From Acinetobacter sp. NCu2D-2 (GTDB lineage Bacteria; Pseudomonadota; Gammaproteobacteria; Pseudomonadales; Moraxellaceae): a DNA stretch of 64,000 nt. This document shows, one piece after another, positions 53,701 through 63,548 of the stretch. The notes under the pieces were generated by a model. It saw only the letters and a program-made list of their open reading frames with translations. It was not told the DNA's origin and ran no database searches. Within the stretch, counting starts at the first letter, position 1. Every line of letters starts with the position of its first letter. The translations under genes were made by a program, and so were the position numbers. The DNA lies in the NCBI RefSeq assembly GCF_001647675.1, contig NZ_CP015595.1:186001-250000 (forward strand), written 5' to 3'.

Positions 53701-54443
53701 ATTCACCTGTAAATCCTTTAAATGTTTCAGAGACGGAGTGGCAACTCCGTGTAAAGCTCGCGCATTGTTATCATCTTATTGATTTTTTTGGTTGGACTGA
53801 GACGATATTCAACCATATTTCTGCGCGGTTACCGGGTGATGAGCATTATTATCTCGTCAATCCGTTTGGATTAAATTACACCGAAATCACGCCTGAAAAT
53901 TTATTAAAAGTCGATCTAAAAGGCAATAAAGTTGTGCCTTCAGAATTCGATGCTAATCCAGCTGGATTTGCTTTGCATAGTGCTGTTCATGGAGCACGTG
54001 ATGACATTCGCTGTGTTATCCATACGCATACGACACCTATCAGCGCCATCGCACAGAAGAAACAGGGATTCAAGTACGATAATTTCTACGGTGCACAACT
54101 CTATGGTCGAGTGGGCTATCACACGTTCGAGGGGATTACACTCTTTGAAGATGAGAAACAGCGCATGATTGAAAGTTTAGGCGATCATCACATTCTTGTT
54201 TTACGCAATCATGGTGTTGCAGTGGGTGAAAGCAGTATTGAAAAAGCCTTTTTCTTACTTTGGACGGTGCAACGTGCTGCGGAAATTCAGTGTCAAGCTG
54301 ATGCGATGCAAGGTGAAGATGTACCACTGACGGAAACAGTACAGCAGAAATGTGCAGATCTGACCCAAATGCTCATTCGTGAAAGTAGTTTCGCCGATAA
54401 ATTTTTTAATGCCATGGTTCGTAAAATGCATGAAAAGCGTTAA
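53697..54443 (+). CDS. Class II aldolase/adducin-family protein
   Basis: 248 residues. The zinc-site histidines are in HTHTTPISAI and LRNHGVAV (HTH near 103 and H near 173), as in fuculose-phosphate-type aldolases and related decarboxylases. It may cleave or decarboxylate a hydroxy-keto acid. It is coupled to the reductase gene upstream and to the TauD-like gene downstream (18 bases). Confidence 0.82.
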   Translation: MNSPVNPLNVSETEWQLRVKLAHCYHLIDFFGWTETIFNHISARLPGDEHYYLVNPFGLNYTEITPENLLKVDLKGNKVVPSEFDANPAGFALHSAVHGARDDIRCVIHTHTTPISAIAQKKQGFKYDNFYGAQLYGRVGYHTFEGITLFEDEKQRMIESLGDHHILVLRNHGVAVGESSIEKAFFLLWTVQRAAEIQCQADAMQGEDVPLTETVQQKCADLTQMLIRESSFADKFFNAMVRKMHEKR

Positions 54444-54461
54444 ATAACAGGAAGAACAATA

Positions 54462-55463
54462 ATGGAAAAGAATTTAAGTAAAAATATAATTTTAACCACG
54501 CCTATTCGCGAAAAAACTGCGTGGATGGGGAAAGAATTAATTCAAAAAGATGATTGGATCTATCATCTATCCCAAGATGTAATAGCAGCATTAGATGCAA
54601 ATTTAGCTGAAATTGAAGCTAAAAAACTCATGTTGAATCAGATTAATCACGGTCACCTTACGATTCAAGATACAAATATTTTAGCTGAATTTTCCAAATG
54701 GGCAGATGAACTTGAAAATGGCTATGGTTTCTTTTTATTAAAAGGCTTAGATGCAGAGCGCTATTCTGAAGATCAAATGGCGACACTCTACTATCTCATT
54801 GGTTTATATATGGGGCAACCCGTGACCCAAAATGCACGTGGTGACTTACTTGGGCGAGTTGAGAATGTGGGGGATCTAAAAAATAAATCCACCCGTGTGT
54901 ATGAGACCAATGCTTATCTTCCTTACCATACCGATTTGTCCGATGTTGTGGGTTTATTGTCTATACGTAAGGCGAAACAGGGGGGCTTAAGCAGTCTAGT
55001 CAGTGCTGCGACGGTATATAACCAAATTTTGGAGCATTATCCTGAATATCTAGGTTATTACTATCACCCAACCTACTGTGATCATTTGGGTGATCCTGAA
55101 CCAAGTTTGACGCCTATCTTTAGCTACTGGGAAGGAAAATTAAGTTGTCGCTATATGCGTGCTTATATTGAATTAGGTCATGAGCGTCGTGGAATTCCAC
55201 TTTCAAGTGTTCAAAAACAAGCTTTTGATATCTTTGATCATTTCATCAATCATCCTGATCTACGAATTGATATGATGCTTGAGCCAGGAGATATGCAGTT
55301 CTGTAATAATTACAGTGTGATGCACTCAAGGACAGCATTTGAAGACTTTGACGAACTAAGCAAACGTCGCAAACTCTTACGCTTATGGCTAAAAATGCCA
55401 AATGCACGTAGCTTGGCGGAAGACTTCCCTGGTCGTAATGGCATTGAAGCCAAGGTCGCTTAA
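54462..55463 (+). CDS. TauD/TfdA-type Fe(II)/2-oxoglutarate dioxygenase
   Basis: 333 residues. The iron site is H156 and D158 (YHTD) with H288 (VMHSRTAF); the 2-oxoglutarate arginine is in RRKLLRLWL. TauD proteins hydroxylate carbon next to a heteroatom and so release sulfite, amines or ether groups. In this cluster it may begin the attack on the imported compound. A terminator-like hairpin follows at 55473-55502. Confidence 0.85.
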   Translation: MEKNLSKNIILTTPIREKTAWMGKELIQKDDWIYHLSQDVIAALDANLAEIEAKKLMLNQINHGHLTIQDTNILAEFSKWADELENGYGFFLLKGLDAERYSEDQMATLYYLIGLYMGQPVTQNARGDLLGRVENVGDLKNKSTRVYETNAYLPYHTDLSDVVGLLSIRKAKQGGLSSLVSAATVYNQILEHYPEYLGYYYHPTYCDHLGDPEPSLTPIFSYWEGKLSCRYMRAYIELGHERRGIPLSSVQKQAFDIFDHFINHPDLRIDMMLEPGDMQFCNNYSVMHSRTAFEDFDELSKRRKLLRLWLKMPNARSLAEDFPGRNGIEAKVA

Positions 55464-55472
55464 TTCATCTTT

Positions 55473-55502
55473 AAGAGCATGCCTTGATGCAAGCATGCTC
55501 TT
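55473..55502. terminator. Hairpin terminator after the TauD-like gene
   Basis: The stem AAGAGCATGC/GCATGCTCTT with a 10-base loop follows the stop by about 10 bases. T-rich sequence follows. Confidence 0.65.
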
Positions 55503-55600
55503 CGTCTTTTGTCTTGATCATAACAATCTAGAAGTCGTATGGCGCGCTTTTTGCTGTGCTCACTCATGTAAATCAAAACTTTATATAAATGTAAGATACG

Positions 55601-56527
55601 ATGAATCATCATGTAAGACCTGAAATAGAAAAATGGAATCGACATATCCAAAAAGTTTGCGGGCATTTTGAAGCTGATTTTAAGGGCACTGGGCAACTAT
55701 TTATTGGTGATGTCGAATCTTATCTACTCGGTAAAACTGAAGTAGCGTTTATCAGAAGTAATGCGGATAAAATTATTCGCTATGCAGATCAACCAGACAG
55801 AGTGAGTCAACGGTTTTGTTTTTTGATTTTGCAGTGGTCTGGCAGAATGATGATCAAATATCAGGATCAGACTTTACAATTGAACGAAGGCGATATTGTA
55901 TTACTGGATCCTGAGCAAGATATCTCGATGTACCCAATAGGGCTCTTCAGTCACCTGTCTATCCACCTTTCACGCGATAAATTATTTGAACAGGGTATTC
56001 ATCAAGAATATTTTGGCAAATTAAATACGCAAAATATGAGTGGGTTTATGCTCAGAAATCTACTTAGTAATATGTCTGTGGAAAATATTCGCCTTTGGTA
56101 TGCGAATCAGGATGGAGAGGCATTCGAAGACGCAATTATTCCACTGATTAAACCTACCATTCATTACCCAGAATCTGCTCATCAAAATCAGCTAAAGCTT
56201 AAAATTGAACGTTTTATCATTGAGCATCTGAGTCATCCAAACCTAGCACCTAAAATGGTTGCTGAACAGATTGGAATATCTTTACGGCATCTTTATCGTT
56301 TATTTGAAGATCAACAATCCGTGCATGCTTATATTCAGCAGAAACGCTTGGAAAAAATCGCATTTGAGTTAAAAGATTATAAAAATAAGCATCTTTCGAT
56401 TACTGAGATTGCAGGCCGCTGGGGATTTCCAGATAGTTCTCATTTTTGCAAAATTTTTAAAAAATATTATCAAGTTACGCCGAAAAAATACCGTGACGAT
56501 TCACTTAAACAGGCATCAATAAAATAG
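55601..56527 (+). CDS. AraC-family transcriptional activator
   Basis: 308 residues. The N-terminal cupin-like part is of the AraC-binding-domain-like type (FLILQWSGRMMIKYQDQTLQLNEGDIVLLDPEQDIS), and the C-terminal double helix-turn-helix (MVAEQIGISLRHLYRLFEDQ, ITEIAGRWGFPDSSHFCKIFKKYYQVTPKKYRD) is standard. It sits inside the catabolic cluster, between the TauD-like and GMC genes, and most likely regulates one or both sides in response to a pathway compound. Confidence 0.9.
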   Translation: MNHHVRPEIEKWNRHIQKVCGHFEADFKGTGQLFIGDVESYLLGKTEVAFIRSNADKIIRYADQPDRVSQRFCFLILQWSGRMMIKYQDQTLQLNEGDIVLLDPEQDISMYPIGLFSHLSIHLSRDKLFEQGIHQEYFGKLNTQNMSGFMLRNLLSNMSVENIRLWYANQDGEAFEDAIIPLIKPTIHYPESAHQNQLKLKIERFIIEHLSHPNLAPKMVAEQIGISLRHLYRLFEDQQSVHAYIQQKRLEKIAFELKDYKNKHLSITEIAGRWGFPDSSHFCKIFKKYYQVTPKKYRDDSLKQASIK

Positions 56528-56634
56528 AGGAAAAATGTCATTTTTGAACCACAAAAATGGCATTTCTAGACAAGTTTTTGTCTGTACGACATGGTGCAAT
56601 CAAGAGAGATTAATTTAATTCTTGAGTGTAAAAA

Positions 56635-58236
56635 ATGGAACAAGTATATGACTATGTCGTCATTGGGGCGGGTTCAGCAGGGTGCGTACTGGCGACTCGA
56701 TTGTTAGAAGCAAAAGCGGGTTCAGTATTATTATTAGAAGCAGGTGAGGTTGATAAAAGTATCTTACATACCATTCCTGCCACTGTTGTTAAGGTTTTTC
56801 AGCAAAAATCCTGGCCGTATATGACTTTGCCACAAAAGCATTGTAATAACCGTGAAATGATTTTGGCCCAAGGTAAGGTGTTGGGTGGTGGTAGTTCTGT
56901 TAACGGTATGATTTATTGCCGTGGTCAACGTCAAGACTATGATCTTTGGGCGTCAGAATGGGGCTGCGACCAATGGTCATATCAAAATGTACTTCCATTC
57001 TTTAAAAAATCAGAAGCCAATGAATCTCTTGGAGATGAATATCATGGGCAGTCAGGCACATTACCTGTAAGCGAAAGTCGCTATCGACATCCATTAACAT
57101 TGGCATGTATCCGTGCTGGTCAAGAAATGGGAATGAAATATGTCAATGATATTAATGGTTATGATCAAGCGGGTGTCGGCTTCTACCAAACCACCACGAA
57201 AAATGGCGAACGTGCAAGTACGTCAAAAACTTTCCTTAAGTCAGTCATCAATCATCCGAACTTAACTTTACTGACAGAAGCATTGGTTCACAAAATTGAG
57301 TTTGAGGGTGATGTTGCAACAGCTGTTCAATTTAGCCAGGCAGGCAAAGATCTACAAACAATTAAAGTTCGCAAAGAAGTGATTGTTTCCGCTGGTGCTA
57401 TAGGTAGTCCTAAAGTATTGCTCCTATCCGGGATTGGCCCTAAACAACATTTAGATGAGGTCGGGATTCCATGTGTCAAAGAGCTACCTGTGGGAGAAAA
57501 CTTCCATGACCATTTGCATATGTCGGTCAATGCTACGGTAACAACCGAAAATAGTTTACTTGGTGAAGATAAAGGACTTAAAGCGATTAAACACGGTTTG
57601 CAATGGTTAACTACACGAAGTGGTTTATTAACCAGTAATATTTTGGAAGGTGCAGGTTTTATTGATACGTCCAACTTTGGCCGTCCGGATGTTCAATTCC
57701 ATTTCTTACCCGTATTAGACAACTTCGACAATACACCTGGTGAAAAAGCGGCTGCAGCAGAACATGGTTTGACCATTAAAGTGGGACATATTCAGCCTAA
57801 AGCACGTGGCACAGTACGTTTAAGCAGTAACAATCCAAACGATCTTCCAACGATTGATCCAAACTATTTAGGCCATGAAGACGACATTGCAGCCAATATA
57901 CGTGCAGTACAGGCAGGACTCCGTTTACTTGAACAGCCTGCATTAAAGAGCATTGTCAAAGAAGTCGTTGAGCCGGCCGGTATCCATGCCGATGATACAG
58001 CTGCGATTGATCGTTGGATGAGACAAAACATTAAAACCGTTTATCACCCTGCAGGAAGTTGCAAAATGGGCAATGACCCTCAACATGCTGTCGTGAGTCA
58101 AGATCTGAAAGTACACGGTTTTAAAAATTTACGCGTTGTAGATTGTTCGATTTGCCCACAAGTTCCAAGTGGGAATACCAATGCTGTCGCAATCATGATT
58201 GGTGAGCGAGGTGCAGATTTTGTACTCAACGCTTAA
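56635..58236 (+). CDS. GMC-family oxidoreductase, choline-dehydrogenase-like
   Basis: 533 residues. The FAD motif VIGAGSAGCVLATRL is at the start, LGGGSSVNGMIYCRGQ and SAGAIGSPKVLLLSGIGP are the two GMC signatures, and the active-site pair is in HPAGSCKMG and GNTNA. It oxidises an alcohol to an aldehyde, membrane- or quinone-linked in relatives. The aldehyde dehydrogenase gene follows. AlkJ/BetA-like enzymes are the nearest, but the alcohol is unknown. Confidence 0.9.
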   Translation: MEQVYDYVVIGAGSAGCVLATRLLEAKAGSVLLLEAGEVDKSILHTIPATVVKVFQQKSWPYMTLPQKHCNNREMILAQGKVLGGGSSVNGMIYCRGQRQDYDLWASEWGCDQWSYQNVLPFFKKSEANESLGDEYHGQSGTLPVSESRYRHPLTLACIRAGQEMGMKYVNDINGYDQAGVGFYQTTTKNGERASTSKTFLKSVINHPNLTLLTEALVHKIEFEGDVATAVQFSQAGKDLQTIKVRKEVIVSAGAIGSPKVLLLSGIGPKQHLDEVGIPCVKELPVGENFHDHLHMSVNATVTTENSLLGEDKGLKAIKHGLQWLTTRSGLLTSNILEGAGFIDTSNFGRPDVQFHFLPVLDNFDNTPGEKAAAAEHGLTIKVGHIQPKARGTVRLSSNNPNDLPTIDPNYLGHEDDIAANIRAVQAGLRLLEQPALKSIVKEVVEPAGIHADDTAAIDRWMRQNIKTVYHPAGSCKMGNDPQHAVVSQDLKVHGFKNLRVVDCSICPQVPSGNTNAVAIMIGERGADFVLNA

Positions 58237-58286
58237 ATTTGAATACGACGAATAATAGTAAATATATTTAATAATTGGATGAAAAA

Positions 58287-59774
58287 ATGAATCAGATTGA
58301 GATTTTAGAACAAGTACAGGAATTTGTTGCACGTCAGCATGGCCACTTTATTAATGGTCAATATTATCTCGATCAAAAAGAGCCCAGAATTGATATTACT
58401 AACCCAGCCACAGAAAAGGTGATTGCAACGATTGCAGATGGTTCAGCAACTTCGGTTGAAATAGCTGCAAAAAATGCACAAGACACTTTTAAAAATGTTT
58501 GGTCGAAAATGAGTCCTTATGAACGGGGTCTAAAACTCAATAAACTGGCGGATTTGATTGAAGTAAATGCAGAGGAATTAGCCCAACTTGAAACACTGAC
58601 TGCAGGTAAACAGATCAATATTTCAAGACATCTTGAAGTGGCCCAAACAGTTATTTTCTTAAGACATTTTGCCAGTAATACAACCAAAATCGAAGGTAAG
58701 ACGATTCAACCTTCACTTCCTTCAATGCAAGGTGAACAATATACAGCATTTACATTACGCCAACCTGTTGGTGTAGTGGCTGGTATTGTGCCTTGGAACT
58801 TCAGTTTAATGATTGGTGCATGGAAGATAGGCTCAGCGCTATCGACGGGCTGTACTATCGTACTCAAACCGAGTGAATTTACGACCTTATCTGTGTTACG
58901 TATCGCGGAACTCGCAATAGAAGCAGGTATTCCTGCGGGTGCAATTAATGTTGTGACAGGTTTAGGTCTAACGGGTCAACATTTAATTGATTCTTCATCT
59001 GTGCAAAAAGTTTCATTTACAGGTTCTGTGCCTACAGGTATTCGTATCGGGCAACAAGCCATGCAAAATGATTTGAAGCGTGTAAGTTTAGAATTGGGTG
59101 GTAAAAATGCAGCTGCTTTATTAGCAGATGTGAATATTGATGAGATTCTTCCTATCCTCATTCAATCGACATTTGTACATCAAGGTCAAGTATGTGCAGC
59201 CCCTGAGCGTATTTTCGTGCATCAGTCTAAGTACCAAGAATTGGTTACTAAAGCTTCAGCTGTTTTAGAAAGCATGCCAATCGGTTCACCTCTAGATCCT
59301 TCTAATGTGTTTGGTCCATTGTCCAATAAACCTCATTATGAGAAAGTAAAATATTATTTAAATTTAGCGAAAGAAAAAGGTCAAATTTTAACTGGCGGAG
59401 AAATTCTTGATGGTGAAGGTTATTACATTACACCTGCGCTAGTTAAAGTTGATGATGTCAATGATCCTTTATTCATTGAGGAAACATTTGGTCCTGTGAT
59501 TTCAGTCATCGCCTTTGAGGATGAAGACCAGCTCATTGATATGATCAATGACTCGCGGTTTGGATTGGCTGCTAGCGTATGGTCAAATGATATGAGTAAA
59601 GTAATGCGTTTAATTCCAAAAATTGAAGCGGGAAGTGTATGGGTGAATATGCACACCTTCCTCGATCCTGCAGTACCCTTTGGTGGAATGAAAGCATCAG
59701 GACTTGGACGCGAGTTCTCAGATGCATATATTGATGATTATACTGAGATCAAGTCAGTGATGATGCGCTTTTAA
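58287..59774 (+). CDS. Aldehyde dehydrogenase
   Basis: About 495 residues. The catalytic residues are the glutamate in LELGGKNA and the cysteine in HQGQVCAAPERI; the NAD site is in VPWNFSLMIG and FTGSVPTGI. It probably oxidises the aldehyde made by the GMC enzyme to an acid. The ATG at 58287 is used because it has GGA about 8 bases ahead. A terminator follows. Confidence 0.93.
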   Translation: MNQIEILEQVQEFVARQHGHFINGQYYLDQKEPRIDITNPATEKVIATIADGSATSVEIAAKNAQDTFKNVWSKMSPYERGLKLNKLADLIEVNAEELAQLETLTAGKQINISRHLEVAQTVIFLRHFASNTTKIEGKTIQPSLPSMQGEQYTAFTLRQPVGVVAGIVPWNFSLMIGAWKIGSALSTGCTIVLKPSEFTTLSVLRIAELAIEAGIPAGAINVVTGLGLTGQHLIDSSSVQKVSFTGSVPTGIRIGQQAMQNDLKRVSLELGGKNAAALLADVNIDEILPILIQSTFVHQGQVCAAPERIFVHQSKYQELVTKASAVLESMPIGSPLDPSNVFGPLSNKPHYEKVKYYLNLAKEKGQILTGGEILDGEGYYITPALVKVDDVNDPLFIEETFGPVISVIAFEDEDQLIDMINDSRFGLAASVWSNDMSKVMRLIPKIEAGSVWVNMHTFLDPAVPFGGMKASGLGREFSDAYIDDYTEIKSVMMRF

Positions 59775-59789
59775 AAATTGCGTTAAAAA

Positions 59790-59812
59790 AGCCTCAAAGA
59801 TTTTTTGAGGCT
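59790..59812. terminator. Bidirectional terminator after the aldehyde dehydrogenase gene
   Basis: The stem AGCCTCAAA/TTTGAGGCT is flanked by A and T runs, between two convergent genes. Confidence 0.88.
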
Positions 59813-59854
59813 TTTTAATGAAAGCGTAATTATTTTCTTACTGAAGACTATATA

Positions 59855-62194
59855 TTAACTTCGTACTCGCGTTCTTTCAGGATCGTAAAATGGAAGGCTT
59901 GTAACCTTGCAACTTAGTCTTTTTTTATGCCCATCAAGTAAACCGACTTCAAGGCAAGTACCAATATTTGCGTATTCTGGTGCTAAACGACACAAAGCGA
60001 TCGGTTTCTTTAAGAGGGGTGATTTGACACAACTTGTCACTACTCCAACAGGGAAACGTCCTGCATAAATTTCATCACCATGATTGACGGACTCATTACC
60101 GTCCAAAATTAATCCCATTAACTTGTGGCGACTCGCAGGATTTTGATTTTGCATGGCTTCCTTGCCAATAAAATCTTCTTCCTTAGTCTTCATAGGTACA
60201 GTAAAACCAATACCAGCTTCGTAAGGATTGATATGTGCATCGAATTCATGATTTGCAAAGATAAGACCTGCTTCGATTCGAAGCATATCTAAGGCATCAA
60301 AGCCCATTGGTGCCAGTCCATAATTTTTACCTGCTTCCCAAATACTATCCCATAGTTGTTCTGCATGGTTAGGGTGACACCATATTTCATAGCCCAATTC
60401 ACCAGTATACCCCGTACGTGACACCATTAGCGGAATGCCCTGAGGCCCGCCAAGTTTAGCCAAAGTGAAATGAAACCATGCAAGGTGTTCAATGTCTGGT
60501 TGATGTTCAGGTGTCCAAATGATTTTTCGTAATAAAGCACGGCTATTTGGGCCTTGGACTGCTAAATTATGAATTTGAGATGTTGCATTTCTAATGCTCA
60601 CCTTAAAGCCCATTTCTAAAGCTTTTTGCTTTAACCAAATACCTGAAAACTCATCTCCACAAACCCAACGGAAATTATGCAATCCCAATTTGAAAATCGT
60701 TCCATCATCAATCATTCCACCAGTTTCTAAACAAGATGCAGAATAAGCGATCTCGCCTATTGCTAATTTGCGTATATTTCGGGTTAACACAGATTGAAGA
60801 AAGGTTTCAGCATCTGGACCTACGATATCAAATTTACGCAGAACACTTAAATCCAACAGTGCGACACGTTCGCGGCAAGCAAAGTATTCTGCTGTGGCGC
60901 CAAATCCATCGTATTCATTTGCAATCCAAAAGCCCTTATATTCGCTAATTCTAGAAGTGAGTGACTTGATACGATTAAAAAATCCTGATGATTGCGTCAT
61001 TCTTGGTTGCTCCTCAGGCAGTAAACGATAGTGCTGAGATCGTTTAAAAGTTTCGGTTTCGGCATAAATGCGAATATGAATATCTGTAGGGATCCAACCA
61101 TTGGATGGATCAATATCATCTGGACAGGCAGAGCTAGCGCAGACTAGGTCACGATTGGCACGCATTAAAATATAGTCGCCCGGTTGCGACCATGGTTCAT
61201 CCATACTGATCGTGCCACAGTGTTCGACCATGGTGTTGTAGAAAAAATTAATCGCAGGCCATGACGTTCGAGGCGCAATGCCATAGTTTTTAAGTATCTG
61301 ATTAAAATTATCACTACAGGAAATGTGACCAAAATATCCAGCATCATTATAAAATTTAGGACTACATGCCGTTAAAAACATGTCATGGCGTCCGACAGTG
61401 TCTTGAACCACTTCTACCATGCTATGTAAGTCTGTGCCGTAAAAGCGTGAATGGAGTCCTGGCTTTGGCGTGGAATGACCCAATACAGTTCGCGTTGCTA
61501 CCGCATCAAGTCCAATTTCTTCTCCACGTGCTAAGGCTTCGGCATCAAAGGCTAAAAAATCTGAACATTGTTTCCCTGCGACATCAATGACTTGAATCCA
61601 TTGACCTTTTTTAACCAAATAGCTTCGAGCAGAAGCACGTGGAATATGAATTTCTTGAATGGGCTTGGCTAGAGGAGGGGGCAAATACTCAAATTTAGGT
61701 TGTGCTTTATGCACCTTAATTTGAATTTCCTCACGCTCATGTGAGCTACAAACATCGAGATCACTACATGTATTCCATACATAAACATTCACAGCCTCAT
61801 GAGCGATTAAGCGGGCTGTGTTTTCAGCTTGGAGTTCGAAAAGTTGATCAATAACTTCTGAACCAAGATCAAATTGAAGCATTTCCTGCTTTAACTGCAC
61901 TGCGCTCAAACTATTTTGCTGAAGCTGTTTTTGTGATTGACCTGAGGGTTTAGAAGTCAGCTCACCATTTAAACATTCAATAGACTTTAATGCAGGTTTA
62001 CTTGTGAAAGAACGAACCCATATTTCTACTGACTGACTTAAAAGTATGAGCTCAATCTGATCTTGTGGCTCAAGACAAACTTCAGTGATATGTTGCAAAT
62101 CTGCACGTAAATGGAGGTTATGAATGGGCTTTTGTAAATTTATAAAGGCTTGGTCTAATACGGTATCACTAGATAAGTCAGCGATATGTCCCAT
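59855..62194 (-). CDS. DUF1989-GcvT fusion protein
   Basis: 779 residues. Residues 1-170 are poorly conserved. Residues 180-400 are a DUF1989 domain (IPRASARSYLVKKGQWIQVIDVAGKQCSDFLAF, then DTVGRHDMF and CPDDI). Residues 420-779 are a GcvT-type aminomethyltransferase (KGFWIANEYDGFGATAEYF, GPNSRALL, TGELGYEIWCHPNHAEQLWD) that binds tetrahydrofolate. GcvT relatives take one-carbon units from N-methyl compounds. The fusion links a family involved in carboxyguanidine deimination to one-carbon transfer, but its own substrate is unknown. It is read towards the aldehyde dehydrogenase gene and divergent from the kinase gene. Confidence 0.85.
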   Translation of the reverse strand: MGHIADLSSDTVLDQAFINLQKPIHNLHLRADLQHITEVCLEPQDQIELILLSQSVEIWVRSFTSKPALKSIECLNGELTSKPSGQSQKQLQQNSLSAVQLKQEMLQFDLGSEVIDQLFELQAENTARLIAHEAVNVYVWNTCSDLDVCSSHEREEIQIKVHKAQPKFEYLPPPLAKPIQEIHIPRASARSYLVKKGQWIQVIDVAGKQCSDFLAFDAEALARGEEIGLDAVATRTVLGHSTPKPGLHSRFYGTDLHSMVEVVQDTVGRHDMFLTACSPKFYNDAGYFGHISCSDNFNQILKNYGIAPRTSWPAINFFYNTMVEHCGTISMDEPWSQPGDYILMRANRDLVCASSACPDDIDPSNGWIPTDIHIRIYAETETFKRSQHYRLLPEEQPRMTQSSGFFNRIKSLTSRISEYKGFWIANEYDGFGATAEYFACRERVALLDLSVLRKFDIVGPDAETFLQSVLTRNIRKLAIGEIAYSASCLETGGMIDDGTIFKLGLHNFRWVCGDEFSGIWLKQKALEMGFKVSIRNATSQIHNLAVQGPNSRALLRKIIWTPEHQPDIEHLAWFHFTLAKLGGPQGIPLMVSRTGYTGELGYEIWCHPNHAEQLWDSIWEAGKNYGLAPMGFDALDMLRIEAGLIFANHEFDAHINPYEAGIGFTVPMKTKEEDFIGKEAMQNQNPASRHKLMGLILDGNESVNHGDEIYAGRFPVGVVTSCVKSPLLKKPIALCRLAPEYANIGTCLEVGLLDGHKKRLSCKVTSLPFYDPERTRVRS

Positions 62195-62294
62195 AATTCA
62201 CCACCAATAGCGTTATTAATTGTGCTGATTTTTACCTGTTTATCAGTCCGGTGCTATTTCTCAGAGGGAATACCTCTGTGGAGATAAGTCGAGA

Positions 62295-62311
62295 TTGGCA
62301 TGATTCATGCT
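62295..62311 (+). promoter_or_regulatory. Sigma-54-like promoter ahead of the sensor kinase gene
   Basis: TTGGCATGATTCATGCT has GG and GC at the correct spacing, but the -12 element is ATGCT instead of TTGCT. Start expected near 62322. Confidence 0.45.
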
Positions 62312-62363
62312 CAAAAAATATAACTACGAAGAATAATGAGCTGGTTTGGTTAAATAGATCGAA

Positions 62364-63548
62364 ATGAGTGCAAAAATGATGGGGTTGAAAGAAAATGCAT
62401 CGTTTGAGCAGGATAAAATAACTACACCTGCACAAGTCGCACAGTTAGAGCAGCAATTGGCGACATATCGATTTGAAGCCTATTGCTTAAGGCTAAAAAA
62501 TCACATTAGTCGTATTCAAGATCTGAATGCAGAATTACCCAAATGTCTTGAATATCTTAAACAGCAACAACCGCTTGGGCATGTGCCTGAATTTGCAGTG
62601 GTTTTGTGTTATCCCTTTACCCAGGAATGTTTTATCTATCATGCTGTAGAGAGTGGCTTAGGCTCGGCGACTATTAGTCAAATCCAGCAAACATTATTGC
62701 CTTTGTCCTCCCACAGTGACTTAGAAAATTGGACAGAAACTGTGCGGATTGCATCGCATTTAGCTGATTTAATCATGGTCGGTCAAGATATGATGGTGTG
62801 GCGCATGTTTTTGAATGTGAATGAAAAACATCAGATTCATCAGCCCTTTCTGCGACAGCTTGATGAAACTATTCAGCAAGGGTTTCAAGAACGCGATCTA
62901 CAAAAACGACATATTCAAGACGTATTGGAACAAGAGCGCAGAGCCTTTTCGGCAGATTTACATGACAGTATTGCGCAAATTCTAGGTTTTTTAAGACTCA
63001 AGTCTGCACAGCTCAGCCAACAATGTAAGCAACTACCAGATATGCAATTGGCCAACCAAGCTGAGGAAATTGCCAGTTATACCCATTACGCCTATCAGCA
63101 AGTGCGTGAGTTAATTACGGCATCACGTTTGGCTTATCAAGAACTTGATTTTATTGTCGCGCTGAAAAAAATCATCACAGAGTTTGAGCAGCAGTCTGGC
63201 ATTGTGTTTGAACTTGATCATCGGGTGCATCATGTCGCTATTCAACCCAAACAATCTGTTCAAGTGCTGTATATCGTGCGTGAAAGCTTAAGCAATGTTG
63301 TCCGTCATGCACATGCTTCTCATGCCAAGATCATGCTAGATGTGGAAGCTGAGCAACTGCATCTTAAAGTTTTAGACAATGGTCAAGGGATTCAACCTGA
63401 CTTAAAACGTAAAGACAGTTTTGGGTTAGAAATCATGCAAGAACGGGCTGGTCGGATTGACGCGCAGCTTCGTATTTATCCAGCAACACCACAAGGCACC
63501 TGTGTGGAATTAAAATTGGCACTGAAAGGGGAGAATGCAGATGTCTAA
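62364..63548 (+). CDS. Cytoplasmic sensor histidine kinase, NarX/HisKA_3 type
   Basis: 394 residues with no membrane segment. Residues 30-170 are a sensing region of unknown fold. The dimerisation and phosphate-accepting helix FSADLHDSIAQILGFLRLK carries H200. The ATPase part has SLSNVVRHAHASH and DNGQGI. It phosphorylates the NarL-type regulator encoded next, with an 8-base overlap. Such soluble kinases in this family often respond to alcohol or quinoprotein pathways, so a link to the nearby GMC/ALDH genes is possible. Confidence 0.88.
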   Translation: MSAKMMGLKENASFEQDKITTPAQVAQLEQQLATYRFEAYCLRLKNHISRIQDLNAELPKCLEYLKQQQPLGHVPEFAVVLCYPFTQECFIYHAVESGLGSATISQIQQTLLPLSSHSDLENWTETVRIASHLADLIMVGQDMMVWRMFLNVNEKHQIHQPFLRQLDETIQQGFQERDLQKRHIQDVLEQERRAFSADLHDSIAQILGFLRLKSAQLSQQCKQLPDMQLANQAEEIASYTHYAYQQVRELITASRLAYQELDFIVALKKIITEFEQQSGIVFELDHRVHHVAIQPKQSVQVLYIVRESLSNVVRHAHASHAKIMLDVEAEQLHLKVLDNGQGIQPDLKRKDSFGLEIMQERAGRIDAQLRIYPATPQGTCVELKLALKGENADV

